DNA of 64,000 nt from an uncultured Paracoccus sp. (GTDB lineage Bacteria; Pseudomonadota; Alphaproteobacteria; Rhodobacterales; Rhodobacteraceae), in contig NZ_CAMEFG010000008.1 of the NCBI RefSeq assembly GCF_945915435.1, positions 1 to 64,000 on the forward strand, given 5' to 3'. The notes under the pieces were generated by a model. That model searched no databases, was not told the DNA's origin, and saw nothing but the letters and a program-made list of their open reading frames with translations. How positions within the stretch are numbered: position 1 is the stretch's first letter; each line of letters begins with the position of its first letter. A program made the position numbers and the translations under genes. Below, piece after piece: positions 19,547-28,048 of the stretch.

Positions 19547-20784
19547 GCCAGCGCCTCCAGTTCGTTCAGGGTCTGGCGCAACAGGTCGGTGTAATCCGTC
19601 CCGCCGCGATTGCCGCCAAGGCGAGCGTTCAGGGCGGCCAGGTCCTCCTCCAGCAGGCCCAGGACCCCCAGGTCCCGCGCCGCCCCCGCATCGCCCGAGG
19701 CCAGCGCACGCAGCAGCGCGACCGGCAGGACGCCGGGCGGTGCCGCCGCCTCGTCCCAGGCGTTCGGGATAAAGGCCGGGCGCGCGGGCGCCATCAGGCG
19801 GCGCAGCGGGCCGGGGCGCGGCACATCGCGATGGGGAAGCGCGGTGACCTGCACCACGCTCCGGCGCAGGTAGGGCAGCGCCAGCCCCGCATCCAGTCCC
19901 CCCGCCAGCAACCGCAGCGGAACGTCCGCCAGGCGCCCGCGCGCGATGTCGTGCAGCCGCGCGCCCAGGGGCGCGGCGACCAGCCCCGGCGACGCCACCG
20001 CCGGTCCCCAGACCGAAACGACGCGCCGCTGCCAGATCCGCCCCGTCTGCAACAGGCAGCCAAGCGCGATGACCTCTTGCCAGGCGATCTGCCAGACCAT
20101 GCCGCCATGCGCGACGGGGTGCAGCCGGTGGATATGCGTGCCCGCCAGCCCCGCCGGATGCGGCCCGCCAAAGGCGCGCGCAGTGACGCCCTCGACCTCG
20201 GCCACCGCCATCCCCGGCGCATGGCACAGCCACACCGGCCCGTCCGACAGCACCGGCAGCGCGGCCAGGCCCAACCGGAACCATTCCAAGAACTCGCCGA
20301 TCACCGCCGAAGCATCCGGCGCGCCGGGCGTGCTTTCCATCGCCGTCACGAAAAGCGCGTCGGGCGGGCGCGCCGGATCGGCCACACGGCCAAAGGGACG
20401 CGCACGCATCCCGGCCCACAGGCCCGCCTCGACCATCAGCCGGATCAGCCCCTCGCGCGTCGGCACCCCCGGGATATCGAAGCCGGCCGCCTCATCCCCC
20501 GCCGGTTCGATCTCAAGCGCCGAGACCCCGCGTCGCGGCCCCGGCTCAAGCCGCGACACCCGCCCCGAGACGGGTGCGACCACGGTGATCCACGGGCGCT
20601 TGCGGTCCGACAGCAAGCGCTGGCCGGCGGCGACCCGCTGGCCCTCGGCCACGGCGACAACCGGACGCAAGGCGGCCAGATCGCCGCCATGGATGCCCAG
20701 GACGCCCGGCGCGCAATCATCCGCCAAGTCGCGGATCGGCCCTCCGGTCAGCTCTGCCTCGGCGGAACGCCGTGGAAAATGCAT
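19543..20784 (-). CDS. nqrA: Na+-translocating NADH:quinone reductase subunit A
   Basis: NqrA-like N-terminal domain (GIHGGDLAALRPVVAVAEGQRVAAGQRLLSDRKRPWITVVAPVSGRV) and operon position. Confidence 0.88.
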   Translation of the reverse strand: MHFPRRSAEAELTGGPIRDLADDCAPGVLGIHGGDLAALRPVVAVAEGQRVAAGQRLLSDRKRPWITVVAPVSGRVSRLEPGPRRGVSALEIEPAGDEAAGFDIPGVPTREGLIRLMVEAGLWAGMRARPFGRVADPARPPDALFVTAMESTPGAPDASAVIGEFLEWFRLGLAALPVLSDGPVWLCHAPGMAVAEVEGVTARAFGGPHPAGLAGTHIHRLHPVAHGGMVWQIAWQEVIALGCLLQTGRIWQRRVVSVWGPAVASPGLVAAPLGARLHDIARGRLADVPLRLLAGGLDAGLALPYLRRSVVQVTALPHRDVPRPGPLRRLMAPARPAFIPNAWDEAAAPPGVLPVALLRALASGDAGAARDLGVLGLLEEDLAALNARLGGNRGGTDYTDLLRQTLNELEALA

Positions 20785-20864
20785 GAACCCTCCTTGTCCA
20801 TGTGGTCCTGAAATGCTCGTTTTGCGACTTCGGCCAAGGGTGGACCGGGGCGGGTCCGGGTTCT

Positions 20865-20878
20865 TTGACCTGAATCAA
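20865..20878. promoter_or_regulatory. FNR/CRP-family binding site candidate
   Basis: TTGACCTGAATCAA: one mismatch to TTGAT-N4-ATCAA, 80 bp upstream of nqrA. Confidence 0.6.
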
Positions 20879-20959
20879 GCGCGGGCGGGTTCCGCCGGCC
20901 CGGCCATCCGCACCCCCTTTCCCGAAGGAAAACCTTGCTCTAATACGGCAGGGGAAACG

Positions 20960-21886
20960 ATGGGGGGCAGGCGCGTGATCCTTTGCGCGGGCGAATCGCT
21001 GATCGACATGATCCCGCAAGGCGGCGGCTTTCGCGCGCTGCCCGGCGGCTCGGTCTACAACACCGCCATCGCGCTGGGCAGGCTGGGGGTGGCGACTTCC
21101 TACCTCTGGCCGATCTCGCGCGATCCCTTCGGCCAGATGCTGCTGGCGCCCCTGCAACAGGCCGGGGTGGACATCACGCTTTGCCCGCGCACCGACCGGC
21201 TGACGACGCTGGCCTTCGTCACGCTCGAAAATGGCGAGGCGCGCTATTCCTTCTACGACGAAGGCTCGGCCGGGCGCATGTTCGCACCGCAGGACCTGCC
21301 GCCCCTGCCCCCGGCCACCTCGGCGCTGTTCGTCGGCGGCATCAGCCTCGTCCCCGACCCCTGCGGCGCCACGATCGAGAAGCTGGTCGAACAGGCCCGC
21401 GCCCGCAGCGTCCCGGTCATGCTGGACCCCAATATCCGCCCCTTCTTCATCCGGGACGAATCCGGCTTTCGCGACAGGCTGACCCGGCTCATCTCGCGCG
21501 CCGATATCGTCAAGCTCTCGGCCGACGACCTCGACTGGCTGCACCCGCAGGGGGGGCGGCGGGCCATCGCACGGATCCAGGACCTCGGCCCCCGCATCAT
21601 CCTGCAAACCGGCGGCGACGAGGGCGCCACGGCCCATTGGCAAGGCCAGGCCATCGCGGCAAGGGCGGTCAAGGTCGCCGTCGCCGACACCATCGGCGCG
21701 GGCGACACCTTCAATGCGGGTGTGCTGGCCGCCCTGTCGCAAAAGGGCGCGCTGGCCCGGGGAATGGACGGTATCGACCGCGACATTCTCGGCGCGGCCC
21801 TCGACCTTGGCACGCGCGCGGCGGCGATCACGGTCTCGCGCCCCGGCGCAAACCCGCCCTGGTCCTACGAATTGCCCCCGGCCTGA
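20960..21886 (+). CDS. PfkB-family carbohydrate kinase (fructokinase-like)
   Basis: GGSVYNTAIALGRLG and DTIGAGDTFNAGVLAAL signatures; ATG at 20960 in frame. Confidence 0.92.
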   Translation: MGGRRVILCAGESLIDMIPQGGGFRALPGGSVYNTAIALGRLGVATSYLWPISRDPFGQMLLAPLQQAGVDITLCPRTDRLTTLAFVTLENGEARYSFYDEGSAGRMFAPQDLPPLPPATSALFVGGISLVPDPCGATIEKLVEQARARSVPVMLDPNIRPFFIRDESGFRDRLTRLISRADIVKLSADDLDWLHPQGGRRAIARIQDLGPRIILQTGGDEGATAHWQGQAIAARAVKVAVADTIGAGDTFNAGVLAALSQKGALARGMDGIDRDILGAALDLGTRAAAITVSRPGANPPWSYELPPA

Positions 21887-21934
21887 CCGCATCGGGCGCC
21901 GCGCCCGGTTTCTTCATCACCCAAATACCCATGC
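21887..21934 (-). repeat. Copy A of a dispersed post-stop element (terminator-like hairpin plus conserved tag)
   Basis: Reverse complement GCATGGGTATTTGGGTGATGAAGAAACCGGGCGCGGCGCCCGATGCGG; matches copy B at 40402. Confidence 0.8.
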
Positions 21935-21992
21935 GACATCGCCCGCAAGCGCCGATCATGCCGCCTGCCGGGCCGACCCCAAAACGGGAACC

Positions 21993-22538
21993 TCAGGGCC
22001 GGATGATCTCGCGATCCGTCACGATCAGGTCCATCGGCTGGTCCACCGGCTCGACCGGGATATCGGGCAGTTCCTGCACCGCCCAGGCCAGCGCGACCGC
22101 CAGGACATCGCCCCCGCGGCGCAGCTTCTCCAGCGTGCGGTCGTAATAGCCGCCGCCATAGCCCAGCCGGTTGCCGCGCCTGTCGAAACCGGCCAGAGGC
22201 ACGATCAGCACCTCGGGCAGAACCTCGGGCGCGCCTTCTTCGGGGTGGCGGGTGCCGAAACCGCCCCGCTCCAGCCTGGTCGGATCGCCGTCCCATGCCC
22301 GGAAGATCAGCGGCGTTCCCCGCGCCGTCACCACGGGCAGGCACAGCGGCCCGGCATGGGCGGCCATCGCGGGCCGCGGGTCGGCCTCGTCGCGGATCGG
22401 CCAATAGCCCGACAGGACCGCGCCGGGCCGGGCCGCCAGCACATCTTGCAGATGGCGCATCAGGCTTGCCGCGTCCCCCCCCCCCGACCGGGCGGCAAGG
22501 GCCTGGTGGCGCAGCCGTTCCTTGGCCAGGGCGGTCAT
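21993..22538 (-). CDS. fthC: 5-formyltetrahydrofolate cyclo-ligase
   Basis: PLAGFDRRGNRLGYGGGYYDRTL signature; ATGA overlap with mgtE stop. Confidence 0.92.
   Translation of the reverse strand: MTALAKERLRHQALAARSGGGDAASLMRHLQDVLAARPGAVLSGYWPIRDEADPRPAMAAHAGPLCLPVVTARGTPLIFRAWDGDPTRLERGGFGTRHPEEGAPEVLPEVLIVPLAGFDRRGNRLGYGGGYYDRTLEKLRRGGDVLAVALAWAVQELPDIPVEPVDQPMDLIVTDREIIRP
22475..22485. repeat. 11-base C homopolymer (G on coding strand) inside fthC
   Basis: Encodes SGGGD near the N-terminus (TCG GGG GGG GGG GAC). Confidence 0.85.
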
Positions 22539-23917
22539 AGCAGCATCCATGACGCCAACCCCAGGAAAGCGAAAAAGCCCATCACGTCGGTCATCGTCGT
22601 GACGAAAGTCCCCGAGGCCAGCGCCGGGTCCAGCCCCAGCCTGCTCAGCGCCAGCGGCACCAGAACCCCGCCGGTGGCCGCGACGATCTGGTTGGCGATC
22701 ATCGCCATGCCCAGAACCGCGCCGATCCACGGGCTGCCCAGCAGCAGCGCGCCCGCGGCAAACAGGATCACCGCCAGCCCCAACCCGTTCAGCAACCCCG
22801 CCATCAACTCGCGCAGGATCACGCGCCGGGCATTGGCAGCGGTCAACTCGCGCGTGGCCAGTGCCCGCACGGCTACGGCCAGCGATTGCGTCCCTGCGAT
22901 GCCGCCCGTCGAGGCCACGATCGGCATCAGCGCAGCCAGGATCACCAGCGCGCTCAGCGTGTCCTCGAACTGCGCGATCACCAGCGCCGAGATCGAGGCG
23001 GTGCAGAGGTTGATGACCAGCCAGGGCAGCCGCTGGCGCGCGGTGGCGAAAGCGCTGTCGGAAACGTGGCTGTCCTCGGCCACCCGCGCCATGCGCAGGA
23101 AGTCCTCTTCATGTTCCTCGTCCAGCACCGACATGGCGTCGTCGATGGTGATGATGCCGACCAGCCGGTCGTGGTCGTCCACCACCGGGGCCGAAATCAG
23201 GTGATACTGGTTGAAGATATAGGCGACGTCGCCCTCGTCCTGCCGCGCCTTGACGGTGCGGAAACTGTCCTCGGCGATGTCCTTCAGCAGCATTTGCGGG
23301 CGCGAGGACAGGATCTTGCCCAGCGTGACATAGCCCGTCGGATGGCGGCGCGGATCGACCAGCACAACGTGATAGAACTGGTCGGGCAGCCAGTCCTCGG
23401 AGCGCAGGAAGGCGATGGCGTCGCCGACGGTCCAATGCTCGGGCGCGGTCACCACATCGGGCTGCATCAGGCGCCCGGCCGAGTTCTCGGGATAGGTCAG
23501 CGACTGCTCGACCGCGGCCCTGTCCGAATCGTCCAGCGCGGCCAGAAGCGCGCGCTGGTCGGTTTCCTCAAGGTCCTCCAGCAGGTCCACGACGTCGTCG
23601 TTGTCCATCTCGCGGACGGCTTCGGCGACGATTTCGTGCGGCAGCAGGTCGACGACCTCTTCGCGGATCGATTCGTCGATCTCGGACAGGATCTCGCCGT
23701 CGATCTCGCCGGAATAGAGCGACAGGAAGGCCCGGCGGCGCGCGGGCGAAAGCTGCTCGATCACGTCGGCGATATCGGCGGCGTGCATCGGCTCCAGCAG
23801 TTGATCCAGCGCGGCCTGGTCGCCGTCGTCCACCGCCTCGATGATCCTGCCGATCGATTCGCTGACCGGGGTGAACTCATCGTCCAGGGGCGTGTCGGCG
23901 TCGCGGGTCGTGGTCAT
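22535..23917 (-). CDS. mgtE: Magnesium transporter MgtE
   Basis: N domain, CBS pair and membrane domain; VASTGGIAGTQSLAVAVRAL, AATGGVLVPLALSRLGLDPALASG. Confidence 0.95.
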   Translation of the reverse strand: MTTTRDADTPLDDEFTPVSESIGRIIEAVDDGDQAALDQLLEPMHAADIADVIEQLSPARRRAFLSLYSGEIDGEILSEIDESIREEVVDLLPHEIVAEAVREMDNDDVVDLLEDLEETDQRALLAALDDSDRAAVEQSLTYPENSAGRLMQPDVVTAPEHWTVGDAIAFLRSEDWLPDQFYHVVLVDPRRHPTGYVTLGKILSSRPQMLLKDIAEDSFRTVKARQDEGDVAYIFNQYHLISAPVVDDHDRLVGIITIDDAMSVLDEEHEEDFLRMARVAEDSHVSDSAFATARQRLPWLVINLCTASISALVIAQFEDTLSALVILAALMPIVASTGGIAGTQSLAVAVRALATRELTAANARRVILRELMAGLLNGLGLAVILFAAGALLLGSPWIGAVLGMAMIANQIVAATGGVLVPLALSRLGLDPALASGTFVTTMTDVMGFFAFLGLASWMLL

Positions 23918-24005
23918 CGGCGCGCTCCTGTCGTGCGGGGATCCAATCGTGGGCGCAACATAGTGCGCTGCCCGCGCGGCGACAATCAGGTGCGGTGCAT
24001 TTCCT

Positions 24006-24791
24006 TCAGCCCGCCAGCAATTCCAGCGCGGCGGCGTGCAATTCGGGCGAGGCGGCGGCAATCACGCGCCCGCCTTCGTGGGCAGGCCCGCCCTCCCAAT
24101 CGCTGACAATGCCCCCGGCGGCCCGGATCACCGCGATCGGGGCGGCGATATCGTAGGATTGCAGCCCCGCCTCGATCACCAGGTCGACGTGACCGGCGGC
24201 AAGCAGGGCATAGGCATAGCAATCAATGCCGTAGCGGGTCAGCTTCACCCGGCTTGCCACGCGCGCGAAACCCGCCTGATCCGTGGCCGAGCCGACCTCG
24301 GGATAGGTCGACATCAAAAGCGCCTGCCCCAGTTCCACATCCCGGCGCACGGCAAGCGGCGCGACGCCGCGGCGGCTGGTCAGCGTGGCAAGGCCGAAGC
24401 CGCCCTCGAACCGTTCCTCGGTATAGGGCTGGTCGATGATGCCGTAGATCGGACCGCTTTCATCCGCCACGCCGATCAGGACGCCCCAAGTCGGCGCGCC
24501 CGCGATGAAGGCGCGGGTGCCGTCGATCGGGTCCAGGATCCAGGTCAGGCCCGAATCGCCCCGCTGGAACCCGTATTCCTCGCCCAGGATCGAATCGCCG
24601 GGCCGCCGCGCGGCGAGAATCGCCCGCATCGCCTTTTCGCTGGCGCGGTCGGCCTGGGTCACCGGGTCATAGCCCTGCCCCGCCTTGTTGTCGGGCCGCA
24701 GGGCGGGGTCGCGGAACAGGCGCAACGTCTCGGCCCGCGCGGCATCGGCAAGCAGATGGGCAGTCGCGCGGATATCGTCAATATCTGTCAT
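24006..24791 (-). CDS. Inositol monophosphatase-family protein (histidinol-phosphatase HisN-like)
   Basis: ILGEEYG, WILDPIDGTRAFIAGAPTWGVLI, IEAGLQSYDIAAPIAVIRAAGG. Confidence 0.9.
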   Translation of the reverse strand: MTDIDDIRATAHLLADAARAETLRLFRDPALRPDNKAGQGYDPVTQADRASEKAMRAILAARRPGDSILGEEYGFQRGDSGLTWILDPIDGTRAFIAGAPTWGVLIGVADESGPIYGIIDQPYTEERFEGGFGLATLTSRRGVAPLAVRRDVELGQALLMSTYPEVGSATDQAGFARVASRVKLTRYGIDCYAYALLAAGHVDLVIEAGLQSYDIAAPIAVIRAAGGIVSDWEGGPAHEGGRVIAAASPELHAAALELLAG

Positions 24792-24848
24792 GGCCGTCCC
24801 CTTGATCCGCGCGGACAGCCGCAATCCGCCCGGCGGATCGGGAAAAGA

Positions 24849-25208
24849 TCAGGCGGCGTCCGAAAGGACGCGGGCAAGCTCGAAAATCTGGCGGCGCTGG
24901 ACTTCAGGCATGGCGTAATAGGCCCGGACCAGTTGCAGCGCCTCTTTGTCCGCAAGGATATCGCCCTCGATCTCTTGCCGGCTGCGGTCCTCGGTCAGGC
25001 CCTCGAAGAAGAAGCTGACGGGCACGTCCACGGCCTGGGCGATGTCCCACAGGCGCGAAGCCGAGACGCGGTTCATGCCGGTTTCATATTTCTGAATCTG
25101 CTGGAACTTGATGCCGACCTTTTCGGCCAGTTGCTGCTGCGTCATGCCGATCATCCAGCGACGATGGCGGATGCGCTTGCCGACATGCAGGTCTACATTA
25201 TGTTTCAT
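24849..25208 (-). CDS. XRE-family transcriptional regulator
   Basis: HTH: IGMTQQQLAEKVGIKFQQIQKYETGMNRVSASRLWDIAQAV. Confidence 0.9.
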   Translation of the reverse strand: MKHNVDLHVGKRIRHRRWMIGMTQQQLAEKVGIKFQQIQKYETGMNRVSASRLWDIAQAVDVPVSFFFEGLTEDRSRQEIEGDILADKEALQLVRAYYAMPEVQRRQIFELARVLSDAA

Positions 25209-25605
25209 ACCAACACCTCACTTGTCCAAAACGGCGATGATCCGTCCGCGGGACCAGAAAACACCAAAATACGGCCCGAACGGAACAGGATCGCCCAGCC
25301 CGGCCAAACACACAAAACTCAGCCGCGCCTATTTTCTACAACGGTTTTCGATATTGCCAAGCCTCAATACGCATTAAAGGCGAAAAACCCCCGAGGACAC
25401 GTCCGAAAAGTGGAAATCCGCCGATGCCGCTCCCAGTTTGAACCAAGAGGTTCAGGCCGCGAACGGGCCGGACGATCTGACAAGCTGTTGATCGATGCGT
25501 TTTTATGCACTGCGGCATTGAAAAAACGGCTAAACTCACGATATTCATGCCAAGGGAACGGTGGACCGACCGGGTCGCACCGCGATTTCTGACCGGGGAG
25601 AAACG

Positions 25606-26376
25606 ATGGCAGATTACAACACGATCCGCACGGCCGGGACCGCAGCACACTCGGCCGCCGTGGATGCAGGGCTTCGCGCCTATATGAACAAGGTCTACGG
25701 CCTGATGGCTGTGGGCATGCTTCTTACCGCCGCAACCGCCTGGGGCCTGTCGGGGCTGACGCTGTCCGCGACCCCGACGCCCTATATGCTGGGCGAAGGC
25801 AAATATCTGACCGAGCTTGGCCGCACGCTCTATGTCAGCCCGCTGAAATGGGCCGTCATGTTCGCGCCGCTGCTGATGGTCTTCGCCTTCGGGGCTGCGC
25901 TGAACCGCCTGTCCGTGCAGGGCGCCACGCTGCTGTTTTACGCCTTCGCAGCGGTGATGGGCATCTCGATCAGCTGGATCTTCGTCGCCTATACCTCTTT
26001 CTCGATCGTCCAGACCTTCCTGGTGACCGCCATCGCCTTCGCGGGGCTGTCGCTTTACGGCTATACGACGAAGAAGGACCTGTCGGCGATGGGCACCTTC
26101 CTGATGATGGGGCTGATCGGCCTGATCGTCGCGATGATCGTCAACATCTTCCTGCAATCCAGCGCGATGCAATTCGCGATCTCGGTGATCGGCGTGCTGA
26201 TCTTTGCGGGCCTGACCGCCTACGACACGCAGAACATCAAGAACACCTATCTGTCGCTGGCCGGATCCGATCAGGATTTCCTGGGCAAGACCGCGATCAT
26301 GGGCGCGCTGAAGCTGTATCTGGACTTCCTGAACCTGTTCATGTTCCTGCTTCAGTTCCTGGGCAACCGCGAGTGA
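25606..26376 (+). CDS. Bax inhibitor-1 / YccA-family membrane protein
   Basis: Seven hydrophobic segments; FAGLTAYDTQNIKNTYL and ALKLYLDFLNLFMFLLQFLG. Confidence 0.94.
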   Translation: MADYNTIRTAGTAAHSAAVDAGLRAYMNKVYGLMAVGMLLTAATAWGLSGLTLSATPTPYMLGEGKYLTELGRTLYVSPLKWAVMFAPLLMVFAFGAALNRLSVQGATLLFYAFAAVMGISISWIFVAYTSFSIVQTFLVTAIAFAGLSLYGYTTKKDLSAMGTFLMMGLIGLIVAMIVNIFLQSSAMQFAISVIGVLIFAGLTAYDTQNIKNTYLSLAGSDQDFLGKTAIMGALKLYLDFLNLFMFLLQFLGNRE

Positions 26377-26404
26377 TCGCGGCCCACAGGGCAGGAAAGA
26401 CAGC

Positions 26405-26432
26405 AAAAGGCCGGGCTTGTCCCGGCCTTTTT
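26405..26432 (+). terminator. Rho-independent terminator
   Basis: AAAAGGCCGGGCTTGTCCCGGCCTTTTT. Confidence 0.9.
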
Positions 26433-26682
26433 CATTTTTGGACCGCTTTTCCTGCTCCAGGCGAATAACTGACCTGTTCGGTTTTTCAACTTGTTAATTT
26501 CATTGCGAAATCTATCCCGATAGCTGCCTTTGCCCTGTTTGGCAGGCCCTGTTCGCGCAGGGTCGCGGGCCTTGTCGTGCAGCCGTTTCTGCCCGCGCAA
26601 GAACCCCGGCCCCAATCGCAGTCGCAGGCAGGCAACCGATTACGCGCGGCAAGCTGCGTATCTGATTTTAAAAGGTGTTGCG

Positions 26683-27993
26683 ATGAAAGATTTCCACGGC
26701 GGCAAGAATTCCGGCAAGGGGGGCGGTCATTGGGACAAGAACCCCGGCAAGGGCGGTCACGGCGGCAAGCATCCCGGAAAAGACGACCACGGCGACAAGC
26801 ATCCGGGCAAGGACGGCCATTGCGGTCCCAAGGAACCGGGATGCGAGGACATGATCCATATCGGCAAGCTGCCCGACATGGACCCGAACGAAAAGAAACC
26901 CGGTGCCGAATATGCCCACAAATACCTGGGCGGCAAGGGATTCGGCGACCCGGACAATCCGCTTTACAGCCAGTTGGTCGAGGTCAACCTGAACGACAAG
27001 AACGGCGACGGCATCATCAAGGACAACGGCCAGTCTGGCGGCAAGCATTGGGGCAAGCACGGCAAGCCCGAGACCATCACCCATGATGCGACCGGCTCGT
27101 CCAAGGACTATCACGTCGACAGCGCCTTTCTGGTCAAGAACACCTCGGTCACCTTCCTCAACGAGGACGGCACGACCGAAACGGTGAAGATGTCCGTGCG
27201 CGTGATGCAGGACACCGGCGGCAATACCTTCATCATGCCGCCCCCGGTCAAGGCTTCGGTCAAGGAAATCGAGATGATGACCTCGCGTCCCATCGTCTCG
27301 GTCGAATTCTCGAAGAACCCCAAGGATTTCGACCTGTGCTATGACAGCATCTTCACCGACCGCGCCTGCTTCCCCTGCTTCGTGCGCGGCACCCTGATCG
27401 AGACCGAGTTCGGCGCCCTGCCGATCCAGGACCTGCGCGAGGGGATGAAGGTCTGGACCCGCGACAACGGCATGCAGCCCATCCGCTGGATCGGCTCGCG
27501 CAAGCTGGGGGCCTCCATCCTGGCCACCGCGCCCAACCTGGCGCCGATCCGCATCAAGGCGGGCACGCTTGGCGCGGGCAAGCCCGAGCGCGACCTGCTG
27601 GTGTCGCCGCAGCACCGGGTCCTGGTGCGCTCGCGCATCGCGCAGAAGATCTTCGGCTGCGACGAGGTGCTGGTCGCCGCCAAGCAGCTTTTGCAGATCG
27701 AGGGGATCGACGTCGTATCGGATCTGCCCGAGGTGGAATATTTCCACATCCTGTTCGACCGGCACGAAATCGTCCTGTCCGAGGGCGCCGAAACGGAATC
27801 GCTCTACACCGGGGCCGAGGCGCTCAAATCCCTGGGCCATGCCGCACGGGAAGAGATCTTCACCCTCTTTCCCAACCTGCGCGACACGGATGCAGCGGAC
27901 GCGATTCCCGGCGCGCGCCTGCTGGCATCGGGCCGTCTTGGCCGCAAGCTGGCCGTGCGCCACGTCCAGAACCGCAAGGCGCTGGTGCAGTAA
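26683..27993 (+). CDS. Hint (Hedgehog/intein) domain protein with Gly/Lys/His repeats and Ca2+-loop-like motif
   Basis: N-terminal DKNPGKGGH/GKHPGKDDH repeats, NDKNGDGIIKD, then CFVRGTLIETEFGALPIQDLREGMKVWTRDNG...VSPQHRVLV. Confidence 0.88.
   Translation: MKDFHGGKNSGKGGGHWDKNPGKGGHGGKHPGKDDHGDKHPGKDGHCGPKEPGCEDMIHIGKLPDMDPNEKKPGAEYAHKYLGGKGFGDPDNPLYSQLVEVNLNDKNGDGIIKDNGQSGGKHWGKHGKPETITHDATGSSKDYHVDSAFLVKNTSVTFLNEDGTTETVKMSVRVMQDTGGNTFIMPPPVKASVKEIEMMTSRPIVSVEFSKNPKDFDLCYDSIFTDRACFPCFVRGTLIETEFGALPIQDLREGMKVWTRDNGMQPIRWIGSRKLGASILATAPNLAPIRIKAGTLGAGKPERDLLVSPQHRVLVRSRIAQKIFGCDEVLVAAKQLLQIEGIDVVSDLPEVEYFHILFDRHEIVLSEGAETESLYTGAEALKSLGHAAREEIFTLFPNLRDTDAADAIPGARLLASGRLGRKLAVRHVQNRKALVQ
26731..26820 (+). 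repeat. Three tandem 30-bp in-frame repeats
   Basis: Units at 26731-26760, 26761-26790, 26791-26820; a degenerate 33-bp unit precedes at 26698-26730. Confidence 0.8.
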
Positions 27994-28015
27994 CAGCCAC
28001 CCTTCACGAACATGG

Positions 28016-28044
28016 AAAGGCCGGTCCCTGGGGGCCGGCCTTTT
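28016..28044 (+). terminator. Rho-independent terminator-like hairpin
   Basis: AAAGGCCGGTCCCTGGGGGCCGGCCTTTT between convergent genes. Confidence 0.85.
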
Positions 28045-28048
28045 CGCG

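Noticed and set aside
21887-21992. 6S RNA next to the 5-formyltetrahydrofolate cyclo-ligase gene, as in some proteobacteria
   Set aside because: Only about 100 bp available on that side and mgtE overlaps the other side; no 6S-like secondary structure recognised
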